The notes: generated by a model from the sequence alone, not told the origin. 64,000 nucleotides of DNA from Charina bottae (GCA_023362775.1 JALMGJ010000005.1:62563463-62627462); one strand, 5' to 3'; positions 22,368-35,497 are shown, counted from the first letter of the stretch. Made by a program: numbers and translations.

Positions 22368-24898
22368 AGGAAAGGAAAAAAGTTCCAAGGAAGAAAAGTT
22401 TTATTTTGTTTTTTAACCAAGTAAGAAAATTGAAACAATATGGCCTGCCTCTGTCTGCAGGTGATAGTTTCACCTTAGTGGGAATGAAATGTCTTTCTTA
22501 AATTCATTTCTGTGATTACTTGGATATATACTAATTTGTTTAAAGATTTCGTACTAGGTAAGATTTCAGTTAGTTGGCATTTTTACCTGTTTTTAATATC
22601 CTTCTTTGTTAGATATTGGAGCAGTCCTAATGAAGCTTTGTATGGATAAATGATACAAATACTTTATTTCCTAAAAATGATCAGGTTATTTTGCAGTTAA
22701 ATCAAAATCTTATTCAATATTTCATGACAAAATGAGGTGTTTCCTCTCATCTATATAAGTATGAAAAAGAAGTTCTTAAATATTTAAGTGCAAATATGCA
22801 TCTGGTGTTTGAGAGAATTATCTCCTGTATTTCTAAGTCATGAAACCAGTAATTAGAATTAAGATGCTGGTTAAGTTTGCAGGACTATATTTGAAATCAA
22901 GTTTTAGATCTTTGTAATGCTCCTTTCAAAACAAAAGTCTCCAAATTCTTATCTGGTCAAATTAACCTAGTCTACTCAATTTAATTTCATAGTCACAAAA
23001 TATGTGGCTGATATTAATTAGCCACTAATCCTTAAAGACTCTTGAAGCAGGAAAGTTTTAAGGAAGAGTTGCTGTTCATTCTCTTTTACTTGTTTTGAGG
23101 ACAGTAGCTTTAAATTTCCTGACTGAAGTCAATGGAGACATATTTTAGTAACATTGAATTGTCTCAGAAATACAAGAAAAAAAGAATTTTTTGGCAGAAG
23201 TTGCATGGTTTACTTCTATTTCGTTCAGATGGGAAGCTTACAAATCATAGAAAAGGGTGTTTCTATTGCCCATTTGACAATATTTTTTTCTAGAGTTCTA
23301 GCAATTCTAGCAAATGTGACAATGTGACAATTCTAGAAATTGTCACTGTTCAGTTTTATACCAGGAGAAAAAGAAATTGTCCTCGTGTTTTCAGACATTT
23401 CACTTCTTGCTATTTAATTCTTTATTTTATCTGGCCTTTATCTGCTGCGGATCTATTGTTCTTCTTTTTTTTCCTTGTGTCTTCCAGTTTACAGTACAGA
23501 ACTATAACCTGCTCAGAACAGATTCTTTTGTTAGGACCTATTATTGTATTCTGCTTATAGCAGTATTCTCCTTTACTGACCTGTGACATGACTCGTTTCT
23601 TCAGTTATTTATATTTGTTTCAATTATATAACACCACATATGCTTACTATGGGCATATTACATTTATGTTATTGTATAATTAATCCATTAGCTAAACTTC
23701 ACCATGGCATGTGTGATTTAGCACCAGGAAAATTAAAACTTAAATTTTAAAGCAAGCCTAAGAAGTGAAACAGGGAGCCCCCCCCTTTATGGATTGTGTG
23801 AAACAGGGAGCCCCCCCCCCCTTTATGGATTGTGTTTGAGTGTTTGAGTCTTCCTTGGGTGTTAAAACGTTTTGTAATTTTAGTTGTTAGTAGTTACTTT
23901 GTTTTACTGGGTTTTTTTGTTTTAAAAAAAATCTTATCAAGAGAAGGAAATGCAAGCCTCTCAAAATCCTTGGGCATATAAGCCCTAATTAGTAAGTAAG
24001 TAAGAAAATAAAGAAATAAAATGCTTAGCCCTAAGATAAAACTATCAGAGGATGAAGAATGTTTTCATTCTGTTTCAATTTTGTATAATAGTTTTCTGAT
24101 GAAATGGATTGAATTCTATCCAAGTTATAGCCGTCTTATTGTTAATTCAGTATCTTTGCTGTTTTAGCAAAAGCGTCCACTACTTGAAATTGTCTAGATG
24201 CATTAAGTTCTGTTTCCTTGGGGATATTATTGGCAGTGCTTGAGCTTTTGAATGTTTGGATCCTTGTCTAGTAATATTTGTTTGTACAATTCTGTCATGC
24301 TGCTTAGACGTTTTGTTGATGCTTTTTGGAGGGAAGTAACATGTGATCTCTATTCTTTTAAGCAGCAGTACTGGTAACTTTAAACCAGTGTTAGCATGAG
24401 GAAAATGGGCTCATTTAGAGCAGTATTTAAATGAATCCCTTTGGGAGGGAAGGAAGGAAGGGCTGTATGCCAGCAATTTCAATCAGTTTGAGATGAAACA
24501 ACCCTCTCCAATTCATTTTGGATAAAGTTTTAAGTTAATGGCTCTGATAAATGATCACTGTCTGGAAATTGGAAGGAAATTAGTTTCATTATTTTACGCT
24601 GTAAACCATAACATTTTCGTAGACCATCTTGAACGTTGATTTGAGTTTGGTGTTCTAGTAGTTCAAAAAGCTTAATTCAAAATGCTGTTAGGTGCACTCA
24701 GGATGTAATCATTGGTAATGCAAGATCAGTGTCATGTATTTGAGAAATAGAAGCAATTGGTTAATGCTAGTGCTCTTGAAAAGTAAAGTGAATTTATCCA
24801 ACTGGAGCAAGTTCAGAATATGTGATCTTCTGTAACCCTTACTGTCCTGGTGTAGGTGTAGAAATAACACGCCGAGGCTTGGAATCGAGTCTCTAGTG
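22368..24898. other. Intronic sequence without recognised genes
   Basis: AT-rich. The only structure I see is a short tandem duplication at about 23767-23838, two copies of GAAACAGGGAGCCCC followed by a C run and TTTATGGATTGTGT. The two copies differ in C-tract length. Confidence 0.45.
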
Positions 24899-25131
24899 CA
24901 GGGCTTTCCAAAGTTTTCCCGTGGCAACACACCAACCGCCGCTGGTGTGTCGCCGCGCAAAAACCCGGAAGCACTGCTGCCGCTTTCGGTTTTTGCACGC
25001 CGCCGTTGGTGTGTCACCGCGGGAAAACCCGGAAGCACTGATGATGATCAGCGCTTCCGGGTTGTGTGGCGACACACCAGACTGTGTGTGGCGACACACT
25101 TTTGTGTCGCGACACAGTTTGGAAAGCTCTG
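24899..25131. mobile_element. hAT MITE (family A)
   Basis: The 233-bp element starts CAGGGCTTTCCAAAG and ends TTTGGAAAGCTCTG, flanked by CTCTAGTG at 24891-24898 and 25132-25139. The interior has repeated GACACACC and CCCGGAAGC blocks that fold into hairpins. Same orientation as the copy at 52457-52695, opposite to 34024 and 55356. Confidence 0.95.
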
Positions 25132-25139
25132 CTCTAGTG

Positions 25140-26605
25140 TTTATTACCTTCCTACTTACAGAATCCTGCTAAACTAAAATGGCTTGAAGAATCCCAGAGA
25201 CATAAGTCCAGGCTAGGGTGGGGCTTTCCGGAGGCGTTTGGGAGACAAGGCCAAAGCTTCAGAACTGCACACGCGCTTCCCTTCCTTGAGGGAGCTCCCC
25301 CCACCGCTGTCCTGTATCTCCCTGACACCACCTTCCCCTCCAGAAAAATATTCCATAGAAACCCCCTCCCCTCCTGTGTCCTTGGTGTCAGCAACAGTCC
25401 CATGAGAATCCATCTCCTCCTCCGACTCCTCCTGAGAACTGGGCAGAGGAGGCAATTCATCCATAGAAGGAATTTCAAGGGAGGAAGCGTCGCTGTGTGT
25501 TTGATCAGATAACATCTCGGGTGCAGCTGGCGGCTTCTGAAAAACAGCTAGAAGGTTAGCAAGGCTGTCCCCCCTCCCCCCTGGGAACTGCAAGCCAGAG
25601 GTTGTCTGGCTGAGGAGAAGGCATCCAACTTACGAACTCCTCTGTCTGGCTGCCTCCGTCGTTTTCAGCCAAGGGATGCAGTTCTGGTAGTTGAGGAGGC
25701 CGTGGCTTGTGGGGGAAAAGCTGATGAAACTTGTGTACGAGCAAAGGAGCGTGCACGTCCTTGGCATTTTCCCAGGAGTGCTCTGTCTGAGAATACCCCT
25801 TCCAGTGTATCAAATGCTGGATGCCTCTGCCTCTCTGCCTTGAATCTAAAATGTCTTGAACTTCATACTCCTCTTCCCCCTCTACCAGAAGTGGCGGGGG
25901 GGGGGGTTCTGCGAACGCAAGGCACTTGGGGGGGATTCCTTGACCAACAATGATCTGTGGAACACTGGATGGAACTTCATGGAGTGTGGAAGCTGCAATT
26001 GATAAGCCACAGGGTTTATCTGCTTTAACACTGGGAAAGGGCCGATGAACTTAGAGTCCAATTTTTTACAAGGCCTGCTAGAGGGCAAAAACTTGGTAGA
26101 GAGCCAGACCTTGTCTCCTACAGCAATCTGTGGCCCTTCCTGTCTGTGTGCATCTGCATGTCTTTTGTAGGCTGCTTTTGCGATTTCAAGCTGCTCCTTT
26201 AAAAGCTGATGGGCCACCTGTCTTTCTGCAATGAAATCAGTGGTTGTTGGGAGGAGAGAGGCAATACTCGTGGGTTAAAGCCATAGAGTGCCTGGAAAGG
26301 TGACATCTTGGTTGAGGAATGCACTGAATTGTTGTAAGCAAATTCTGCCATGGGGAGCAGGTCTGGCCAATTGTCCTGGCGATAGTTGATGTAACATCTG
26401 AGATATTGCTGCAATAATTGGTTAATTTTCTCAGCCTCCCCATTAGTACAAGGATGATTCGCAGAGGATAAATGTATCTTGACCCCCAATGACTGAAAAA
26501 GTATCCCCCAGAACCTGGAAGTAAATTGCGATCCGCGATCCGAGATCAAGTGATTAATCATGCCTCTATGTCGGAAGACATTGTCCAAAAAGAGCTGCCT
26601 ACCTA
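25140..26605 (-). pseudogene. Ty3/gypsy chromovirus pol 3' half: integrase core plus chromodomain, frameshifted
   Basis: On the minus strand, 26605 to about 26262 encodes the integrase core from QLFLDNV onward, with ISDRGSQFTSRFW (second catalytic Asp) and NGEAEKINQLL (Glu). The integrase C-terminal segment with GDKVWLSTKFL and FHPVFHRSLL follows at 26217-25908, after a frameshift near 26260. A second frameshift coincides with an 11-base homopolymer at 25896-25906. Beyond it, at about 25880-25730, lies a chromodomain (EYEVQDILDSR, HWKGYSQTEHSWE). A proline/glutamate-rich tail continues to 25213. Gag, protease, reverse transcriptase and RNase H are absent. It is a dead fragment. Confidence 0.87.
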
Positions 26606-26928
26606 TTCTTATTTTGCTGCTGCTACTACTAGCGTACTGCTACTATAGCTAGTGTAGAGACCTTCTGTTATTGGGCAGTTTGCACAACACTTGCCCCTTC
26701 TCACTGGTTTGCTGCAGGACTTTGCTTCGTCGTGTTGTTTCCTCGGGACCTCCAAAGTCTCTGTGGGGAAAACAACACTTCTCCATTCCTTTGGCTGCTT
26801 TCTTTCTTTCTGGCTGCTGCAAGATCTCCGAACACACCTTCTCTGCAATCTCCTCCTGTTTCCTCTTGCCTCCTCTCCCAGCTGTTACAAAGCCGAGGCT
26901 TTTTATCAGCCGCTCTGCTGTCCTAACA
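26606..26928 (-). mobile_element. Candidate gypsy 5' LTR/leader fused to integrase
   Basis: On the minus strand the segment begins TGTTAGGACAGC and has a TATA-like GATAAAAAGCC about 20 nt in. It then runs directly into integrase at 26605. If this is the 5' LTR plus leader, everything from gag to the front of integrase has been deleted. No matching 3' LTR is present at the other end, so the LTR call is tentative. Confidence 0.4.
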
Positions 26929-28234
26929 CTGGGAGGAGATTTGAAATAGGAGGGAGGGAGGCAGCACAGGTGCCTGTGATTAACCCAGCAGCCTGCTCTC
27001 CCACAGACAGAACTATTATTGAGTAGCTATCTCTCAATCTCAAGGCTAGCTAAATTTCCATTGATTTGAAAAAGTGGGAGGAAAAGGACTAGTTTTTGAA
27101 CCCTGAAGCAGCATGCATATATATGTCTGTCTGTCTGTCTGTCTGCACATGTGCTACTTGTATAGCTATGCCATCTCTGTGAGCTTCTGCTGTCAGCAAG
27201 TCCCTGAAGGTTAAGTGGCTGAAGAGTCAAGATATATTACTGAGCCTGGCTAATATCATGCTTGTTTAGTTTTTTGTAATACCAAGAATTCAATTAACAA
27301 CCATTGATATTATTTCGATAATAGTATAGTGAACACTTCAAGCTCTTATACTGAGCATGGTAGACAATCTTGAAAATCTAAAATTCCTGGGAAGAAGATT
27401 TGGGATTTGAACTCTTTGTAGCACAAAATTTCTGTTAAATTTATTTCAACAAATCATCATCATCATCATCATAAAAAAAAAAGACTAGTAAGGTAATCCA
27501 TGGATGCCATTGCATTCCACTAAAATAGATTGTAGCTTTTTTAGACCATATTGATAAAATTGTAAACCAAATGGGATTGAAAGCATATTACCATCTTTGG
27601 TGTCAATGCCCAATTAGTCCTTTTTCTCAAAGGTTTTTGAAGAAATTGGGAAAATCAGTGTGAACTTTTCTTAGTAATCTTGCCCATTGATGAGAAGCAA
27701 ATTAGTTATTTTTAATTCCTTATTTTATATTTTTAATACTGTGCTTTGTAATTTGTTTTCCTTTATGATTTATAGCTTTATGAAGTCAAGATACATTTAA
27801 GATTTGATTTGATAGATTTTGCATAGGCTTGTCTTCTGTTGTCTGAAATCTAGTAAATTATATTTGAAATGTTAGCCTTCAGTAGACATTTATCACCAAC
27901 TACACTTATTAAATATATGCATTTGGAAAATGAGCAATAACTGAGAAAGTAGTACAGTTGAACACACCATACTGTATGTATTTAATGAATGCTGACAGCA
28001 CCAAGAATTTTAGAGGAGCACTTACCTTTTATGATTCAATGCATTTCTGAATGGAATTCATTCTGGCAAAATCAGTGATGATTCACTTTTATGCAAGCAA
28101 TTATGTAATAATTGTAAGATTTTCACTGCAAATAAACATTAGCATGTATCGTCTGACCTTCTATGGATCCATGTCAAATTCATTATTATGCTTTTTATTC
28201 CTCCTGAAACTGATAAAAGAGAGTATGGATTTGA
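26929..28234. other. Intronic sequence with a GTCT microsatellite
   Basis: (GTCT)n lies at about 27124-27145 and a short (ATC)n near 27453-27470. The remainder has no recognised gene or repeat. Confidence 0.5.
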
Positions 28235-28239
28235 CCTTA

Positions 28240-28482
28240 AATCGACAGGTGGCAGCACTTGGCTGGTCCTGCCTGGGATTGGAAAATTAGCATACAGGAC
28301 CTGGTTAGTAATGGATGGGAGACATCCAGGAAACACAAGGGCTGTAGGTTAAACTGGGAAATTGAAAAACTATTCCAGAAGAAGACAACAGCAAACAACT
28401 TATTGTAGTTGTAAACCGCCCAGAGTCCCTCCTTGAGGGGGAGATGGGTGGTCATAGAAATTTAATAAACAAAGAAACAAAC
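28240..28482 (+). mobile_element. 5S rRNA-derived SINE with L2-type 3' end
   Basis: At 28297-28330 the sequence ACCTGGTTAGTAATGGATGG GAGAC closely follows the 3' half of vertebrate 5S rRNA (CCTGGTTAGTACTTGGATGG GAGAC), and AAGGGCTGTAGG matches the 5S terminus. Then GTAAACCGCCCAGAGTCCC and GGGAGATGGGTGG form an L2-type tail ending in AATAAA repeats. This is a SINE3-like composite; the 5S part is too diverged to be a functional gene. Confidence 0.8.
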
Positions 28483-31440
28483 TTCTGTACTGTTGCCAAT
28501 AAAACTACTGTACATAGGTGCATTCATGAAGTCGTCAGCACTTGAGCTTGATATGGAGGAAACTTCAGTACTTCAAGATAATAAGAAATGGTTACAAAAA
28601 GTAATTCTTAATTCTTAATAGCTAAGAATATAACTTTTTAAAATAAATAAATAAAAATAATTGCTATCCACACCCATTTGATTCACCTTAGATATAAGTA
28701 GTAGTCTTGTTAAAATTAAAATGAATAAGAAATGAACAGCATTCTCATCTGATACCTTTATCTAAATCTTTCAAAGATCTCAGTTCCCAGTTCTACAAGG
28801 CTTTCTCACAGGAAAATATGCATAACTGTTAGAGCCTTAGCAACATGAGCAATTTGATGTGGCAAGTGTATACTTATAAATAGTCCTTACACAAATGAGA
28901 CTTAGAAACTGTAATTCTGTATTTGTTTATAATGCTAGTTATTTTTCCAAAGAGAATAAAACTTAAAGGAGAGTTCTTGTTTAGAATAATACATTTTATA
29001 AAATTGCCGATTCTGTATTTTTAAGACCATCAAATCGTATTATAATCATTATCAAAGATAGGAGTTTGCTTTTCCCAGTGACTGCCCTCACAATTTATGG
29101 CTATCTCCATTCTTACACAATTGATAACAAAATAAATCCTTTGGGAATCAACTAGAAAGGTATGCTAGGAAAGCCTAGGTTGAAGCATAGAACATATGCC
29201 TAGTACTTTGACTAGGTAATATTTCTAAAAAATTAAAGGAAATTAATTATCTAGGAAAATATGGTTGAAAGGTGAAGCTGATTATTCCCTGTACTTCAAG
29301 TCAAATTAACCAAAAAACAAAACAAAAAACCCGTTGCAAAAGCCTTAATCTGGCAGATTTCAGGCATAAATACATACATTCAGGTAGTTGGGGTAAAGAA
29401 ACTTGAATATGAATATTATAGCTGTGAGATTCATTAGGCTGGACATTCCACTTAGTTTAAATCAATTACTTCAGGAAATTCTAGTTCTCTTTCAATCACA
29501 TCATACTCCAAGGCTAACTATGAGTGGTGATAGGGCAAGAGGATAATACCAACAGACAAAACAAGGACATAGGAGCAAATCTTCAGTAATTATGCTAGAA
29601 GCACAAAAAGGTGAGAAACAAGAGGACGTGTCTTTGCTGCCAGTTCAGAATAGGAATTTAAACATTTTTCTCAAAACAGAATGTAGATTTCAGTAGTGTA
29701 ATTTCCCCCCAGATACAGAAATTATCATAGATAGCAATGGTGGTGCATAAAGCATTTACTGATCCAAGAAGACATATATAATTCAGAGGATTGGTTAAGA
29801 AATCTTAAATTATTAATTGTTGTACTTTATTGCTGTTCAAATGGTTGTTCATAAAGGAAAAGATTGAAATAGTGTGACTCAAGATTTAGTGTTGAATATT
29901 TCTCTCAAAACTAAATCAGAAATCTCTTAATCACATACCTTTATTCACATACTGTACTTATCATTGCAAAGTCATAAACTAGTTAATTAACTTGGCATAG
30001 AAAAGTTCTAACTGTAACTCCCAAGGCTGCAGCGTTGAGGCCTTTGGGGATCACACGCAATACAGATTTGTCCCAACTTTGTCCCATTCACCACTGCTAC
30101 TGCTGAACTCTTCTTGCTACTGCAGTGATACAGTAATAGTTCCAACTTTCAGCATTGTTATTGTAGTAGACTGGCAGAACGTAAAACATTTCTGTAGAGT
30201 ATGTAATTTTGTTAGGAATACAGAAATGCATCCTTATGTTTGACTTTGGAAAATTCAGATTTTGTGAGTATTTACTTTGACAGCCCCCCCCCCCAACTTA
30301 AGAACATGTTGAAATCAACAGAGATGTCTTTACACCAATTTCAAATTGGCAGTTTTAAATCTGTGCCATGCTCCCAGGTAGCTAGTGGTGAATTGCTTGT
30401 TCTGTATCACTTGTTTTGGCAACTTCATAAATGTTGACAGCACTGTAGCATTTCTCAGGACACAACACACAACTATACTGTACCCTTAAGAGAGGGAATA
30501 GGGTGTTAGTAGATAAATTGTAGAGAGGTGTGGTTTTTTTCACTTATTTGCTGTCATTTCCAGTGAGGTGCTTGTGTATTTGAGCATATCTGATTCAAAA
30601 AGTCACTCCACAGTGATATTTAAGTTGTTATTCTAAAGATTAAAAAAAATCCTGCAACTATGAGGTTAGTGCAGATATTCTTTGGAGTATCATTGGTGGT
30701 CTGTGCCAAACTGTTCCTTGAATCCTGAGCTTGCATACATAGAGACATGTATACACCTACTTTATATTTATTTTCTGATAACGCAGAACATTTCAAAGAA
30801 AGCCATTTTGTCACACATTGTATTTGCATTGTATTAATTCCATGGAACCATATTTTGCCTGTCATGAAGGATGTTTTTAGGCAAGGCATCTTTCCCATGA
30901 GAATTACATTTTTTTATGTGAGATATTACACTTGAGGAGTTGAATGAACTAATTTGATCCATTAAAAGTAGAAGCAATTTAGCTTATACATTGTTAACCA
31001 TTGGACATAATAGCCATTTAAATTTTCCTGAATTGCAATGTATGCAGCCTAGACGACCAAGTACATTCAAAATTGCCTGCCAAAGATATGGCCCCATATG
31101 TTCAAATTTAGTTTATGGTTATAGAAACCAAGTCTCTCCCTCCATCCACTGCTTATAATGACTTTCAACAATATTTGGAAGCACGCATTTCCCTTCAGGT
31201 TTGGTTAAACTTTATGTGGAAATTAGGCATTATTTTTGGGTTGCTGTTTTGATCACACATCTCCTCCAACATGTTTAGGGTTGTGAATATGGTTCTGCCC
31301 TTTTAACCTTACAAAAATCCTACGAGGAAAATGTGAGGAAGGACAAGGTAACTGAGGAATCTTCATGGTTGAGGATTTGAACTGAAATCTTAGTTTAATA
31401 CTCGTTCTATTGTGCCATAGTGGATCTGTTCACAATTAGA
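28483..31440. other. Intronic sequence, no recognised feature
   Basis: About 3 kb of AT-rich DNA with only short chance ORFs. I see no repeat family, RNA gene or conserved coding. Confidence 0.45.
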
Positions 31441-33960
31441 TTACATTTGAAGAAGCAGAAGTAGATCAGTTCTATGAGGATCTGCAGCACCTACTGGATA
31501 ATACACCAAAAAGAGATGTTATTTTCATTACAGGAGACTGGAATGCTAAGGTGGGTAGTCAGACGACACCTGGAATTACAGGCAAGCATCGTCTGGGAGA
31601 ACAAAATGAAGCAGGACATAGGCTGATAGAATTTTGCCAAGACAACTCACTGTGCATAACAAACACTCTCTTCCAACAACCTAAAAGACGACTTTATACA
31701 TGGACTTCACCAGATGGTCGACACTGAAATCAGATTGACTACATCCTTTGCAGCCAAAGGTGGCGGACATCTATACAGTCGGTAAAAACAAGACCTGGAG
31801 CTGACTGTAGTTCAGATCACGAACTTCTTATTGCAAAATTTAGAATCAGACTAAAGAGAATAGGGAAGACCCACAGATCAGTTAGATATGAGCTCACTAA
31901 TATTCCTAAGGAATATGCAGTGGAGGTGAAGAATAGATTTAAGGGACTAGATTTAGTAGATAGGGTCCCGGAAGAACTATGGACAGAAGTTCGCAACATT
32001 GTTCAGGAGGCGGCAACAAAAAACGTCCCAAAGAAAAAGAAAACCAAGAAGGCAAGATGGCTGTCTGCTGAGACACTGGAAGTAGCCCAAGAAAGAAGGA
32101 AAGCAAAAGGCAACAGTGATAGGGGGAGATATGCCCAATTCAATGCAAAATTCCAGAGGTTAGCCAGAAGAGATAAGGAATTATTTTTAAACAAGCAATG
32201 TGCGGAAGTGGAAGAAGACAATAGAATAGGAAGGACAAGAGACCTCTTCCAGAAAATTAGAAACATCGGAGGTAAATTCCAGGCAAAAATGGGTATGATC
32301 AAAAACAAAGATGGTAAGGACCTAACAGAAGCAGAAGAGATCAAGAAAAGGTGGCAAGAATATACGGAAGATCTGTATAGGAAGGATAATAATATTGGAG
32401 ATAGCTTTGACGGTGTGGTCAGTGAGTTAGAGCCAGACATCCTGAAGAGTGAGGTTGAATGGGCCTTAAGAAGCATTGCTAATAACAAGGCAGCAGGAGA
32501 TGACGGTATCCCAGCTGAACTGTTTAAAATCTTGCAAGATGATGCTGTCAAGGTGATGCATGCCATATGCCAGCAAATTTGGAAAACACAAGAATGGCCA
32601 TCAGATTGGAAAAAATCAACTTATATCCCCATACCAAAAAAGGGAAGCACTAAAGAATGTTCAAACTATCGAACAGTGGCACTTATTTCACATGCCAGTA
32701 AGGTAATGCTCAAGATCTTGCAAGGTAGACTCCAGCAATTCATGGAGCGAGAATTGCCAGATGTACAAGCTGGGTTTAGAAAAGGCAGAGGAACTAGAGA
32801 CCAAATTGCCAATATCCGCTGGATAATGGAGAAAGCCAGGGAGTTTCAGAAAAACATCTATTTTTGTTTTATTGACTATTCTAAAGCCTTTGACTGTGTG
32901 GATCATAACAAATTGTGGCAAGTTCTTGGTGGTATGGGGATACCAAGTCATCTTGTCTGCCTCCTGAGGAATCTGTATAACGACCAAGTAGCAACGGTAA
33001 GAAAAGAGCACGGAACAACGGACTGGTTTAAGATTGGGAAAGGAGTATGGCAGGGCTGTATACTCTCACCCTACCTATTCAACCTGTACGCAGAACACAT
33101 CATGCGACATGCTGGGCTTGATGAATCCAAGGCTGGAGTTAAAATAGCTGGAAGAAACATTAACAATCTCAGATATGCAGATGATACCACTTTGATGGCT
33201 GAAAGCGAGGAGGAGTTGAGGAGCCTTATGACGAAGGTGAAAGAAGAAAGTGCAAAAGCTGGGTTGCAGTTAAACCTCAAAAAAAACAAGATTATGGCAA
33301 CCAGCTTGATTGATAACTGGCAAATAGAGGGAGAAAAAGTGGAGGCAGTGACAGACTTTGTATTTCTAGGCGCAAAGATTACTGCAGATGCTGGCTGCAG
33401 CCAGGAAATCAGAAGACGTCTACTTCTTGGGAGGAGAGCAATGGCAAATCTTGATAAAATAGTTAAGAGCAGAGACATCACACTGACAACAAAGGTCCGC
33501 ATAGTCAAAGCAATGGTATTCCCTGTAGTAACCTATGGCTGTGAGAGCTGGACCATAAGGAAGGCTGAGCGAAGGAAGATAGATGCTTTTGAACTGTGGT
33601 GTTGGAGGAAAATCCTGAGAGTGCCTTGGACTGCAAGAAGATCAAACCAGTCCATACTCCAGGAAATAAAGCCAGACTGCTCACTTGAGGGAATGATATT
33701 AAAGGCAAAACTGAAGTACTTTGGCCACATAATGAGAAGACAGGATACCCTGGAGAAGAAGCTGATGCTAGGGAAAGTGGAAGGCAAAAGGAAGAGGGGC
33801 CGACCAAGGGCAAGATGGATGGATGATATTCTGGAGGTGACAGAGTCAAGCATGGGGGAGCTGGGGATGGTGACAGCCGACAGGAAGCTCTGGCGTGGGC
33901 TGGTCCATGAAGTCACGAAGAGTCGGAAGCGACTGAACGAATAAACAACATCCTGGCCTC
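31441..33960 (+). mobile_element. BovB (RTE) LINE copy 2, 5' truncated, diverged subfamily
   Basis: It starts within the endonuclease (FEEAEVDQFYEDLQHLL) and ends with GAGTCGGAAGCGACTGAACG and AATAAACAAC. It differs from copies 1 and 3 at many codons, and in the last 25 residues (SSMGELGMVTADRKLWRG), so it belongs to another subfamily. No clear target duplication is seen. Confidence 0.9.
31446..33944 (+). pseudogene. BovB endonuclease-reverse transcriptase, copy 2, one stop
   Basis: One frame runs for 833 codons, interrupted only by TGA at 31725-31727 where the family has a sense codon (RH-stop-NQIDY). The endonuclease shows TGDWNAKVGSQ and SDHELLIAKF. The reverse transcriptase has NYRTVALIS, GFRKGRGTRDQ, CFIDYSKAFDCVDH and an intact YADD box (33174-33185). 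The normally invariant GVRQGC motif is GVWQGC here. The 674-codon open part from 31920 lacks the endonuclease. This copy alone keeps both catalytic aspartates. Confidence 0.88.
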
Positions 33961-34023
33961 AGTTTATTTTTAAATTCAGATTTTATAATTCATTAAAATC
34001 TAGCTTGCTTGCTTCATCTAGGG

Positions 34024-34293
34024 CAGAGCTTTCCAAACTCTGTGTGGCGACAGAAAAGTGTGTCGCCACACACAGTCTGGTGTGTCACCACACAACCCGG
34101 AAGCGCTGATCATCATCAGCGCTTCCGGGTTTTCCCGTGGTGAAACACCAACGGCGGCGCGCAAAAACCGAAAGCGGCAGCAGCGCTTCCGGGGTTTTGC
34201 GCGCTGCCGCAACAGCGGTACTTCCGGGTTTTCCCGTGGCGACACACCAATGGTGGTTGGTGTGTCACCGCGGGAAAACTTTGGAAAGCCCTG
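34024..34293. mobile_element. hAT MITE (family A), reverse orientation
   Basis: The 270-bp element is flanked by ATCTAGGG at 34016-34023 and 34294-34301. Ends are CAGAGCTTTCCAAAC and CTTTGGAAAGCCCTG. A perfect 15-bp inverted repeat (CCCGGAAGCGCTGAT) with a 4-nt loop lies at 34096-34129. Confidence 0.95.
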
Positions 34294-34301
34294 ATCTAGG
34301 G

Positions 34302-35040
34302 AGAAGTACAGATTATATAAATCTACACTATAGATTTCTGTTGGGTGGATATTGATTTAATTTATAAGGTTTATAAAATTTACAGTCTCAAAGTAGGACA
34401 TAATTTGCAATTCTGAATGTGTTCTTTAATTTACAGACAATTTGTGTTAAAGATTAGCATGGCTCTAATTGTTTTCTTTATATTTTTTTGTCATTGAAGT
34501 AACATTTTCTGGGTGCATCTAACTGCCGAGTATGAATATATAATATACTGTTTGGTAGAAGTTACTCTCTTCAGGTTACACAACTGCTATTGAACACAAT
34601 CAACATTATTCTGACATGTAACTTTTAGTATGCTGATTAGCTTTGCAGCTTTTTATTTAGGTGCTGCACATGGTGGTTATGCATGTATTAAGTTTAGTTT
34701 ATTTGTTTGTTTGTTTGTTTAATTTATATGACCGCCCATCTCCCCCTATGGGGAACTCTGGGCGGTTCACAATACAATAAGTTAAAATAAAATCTAAAAT
34801 ATATAGTTTGAAGGATGCATATTGGCATTCTAGTGAAATTAAAATTACTGACCCTGATTGAAAGTTCATGTATTCAGCTTATCAATATACAAGTAAAACA
34901 ACTAAATAAATTTTCACTATTGAATTCCAAGAAATAAATTATAGGATTCAAATTAGAAAGGTCACCTAGCTAGACACTCTATATTAGAAATTAAATCTTT
35001 AAAAATTTACGGATAATTTTTCTAATCTTTCAATAGAAGA
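34302..35040. other. Intronic sequence with a minus-strand L2 tail
   Basis: At about 34690-34790 the minus strand reads GAACCGCCCAGAGTTCCCC and GGGGGAGATGGGCGGTC followed by (AAAC)n, an L2 3' end. The rest is unassigned. Confidence 0.6.
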
Positions 35041-35440
35041 GAATATATGTAGCTCAGGGTTGAACTGTGGAGTCCTTGGTGCTCCCTGAGATTGGTTGTT
35101 TGATTGCAGGCGTTTCATTATCCAACTAGGTAATATCATCAGTGCTAGTGAGTGTGAAGTTTACTCTCTGTTTATACATACAGGTAGTAGCTTGCCCTGC
35201 CAGTGTTGGTGGGGCTGTGGTTTTCTCCTTGGTAGTTATTTGATTAAGATATTGTTTTCTACTTGATTAGGGTATTGATTTCTGCTTGATGTCTGGTGCT
35301 AATCTGTGCTTATCTGTGCATTGGTTGCTGGAGAGGATGTGTTCTAGTATTTTTGTTTCCTTCTTAGATTTTTTATTATCTCTTTTGAATGGTGTGTAAA
35401 TGTGGTTTATCTCTATGTATCTAATTTTTCTAATCTTTAT
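35041..35440 (-). mobile_element. Penelope-like element 3' region with hammerhead-like core
   Basis: The minus strand at about 35150-35100 reads CTGATGA, a stem-loop, then GAAACG. It is followed by a conserved tail including GGAGCACCAAGGACTCCAC and TTCAACCCTGAGCTAC. The same tail recurs at 39006-39235. This arrangement resembles the terminal region of Penelope-like retroelements, which are known to carry hammerhead motifs. No reverse transcriptase or GIY-YIG domain remains. Confidence 0.5.
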
Positions 35441-35497
35441 TTAGAATCTTCACCAGCTAGTTTGTTCAGTTGTTTTTTCAGCAAAGAGATTTTGCTG

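Noticed and set aside
24709..25177. Clusters of ORFs with arginine/serine-rich peptides at each hAT MITE
   Set aside because: The same peptides recur on both strands of each MITE copy because of its internal palindromes; not genes.
28245..28345. A 5S rRNA gene
   Set aside because: Only the 3' half is well matched, it is diverged, and it is joined to an L2 tail, so it is SINE material.
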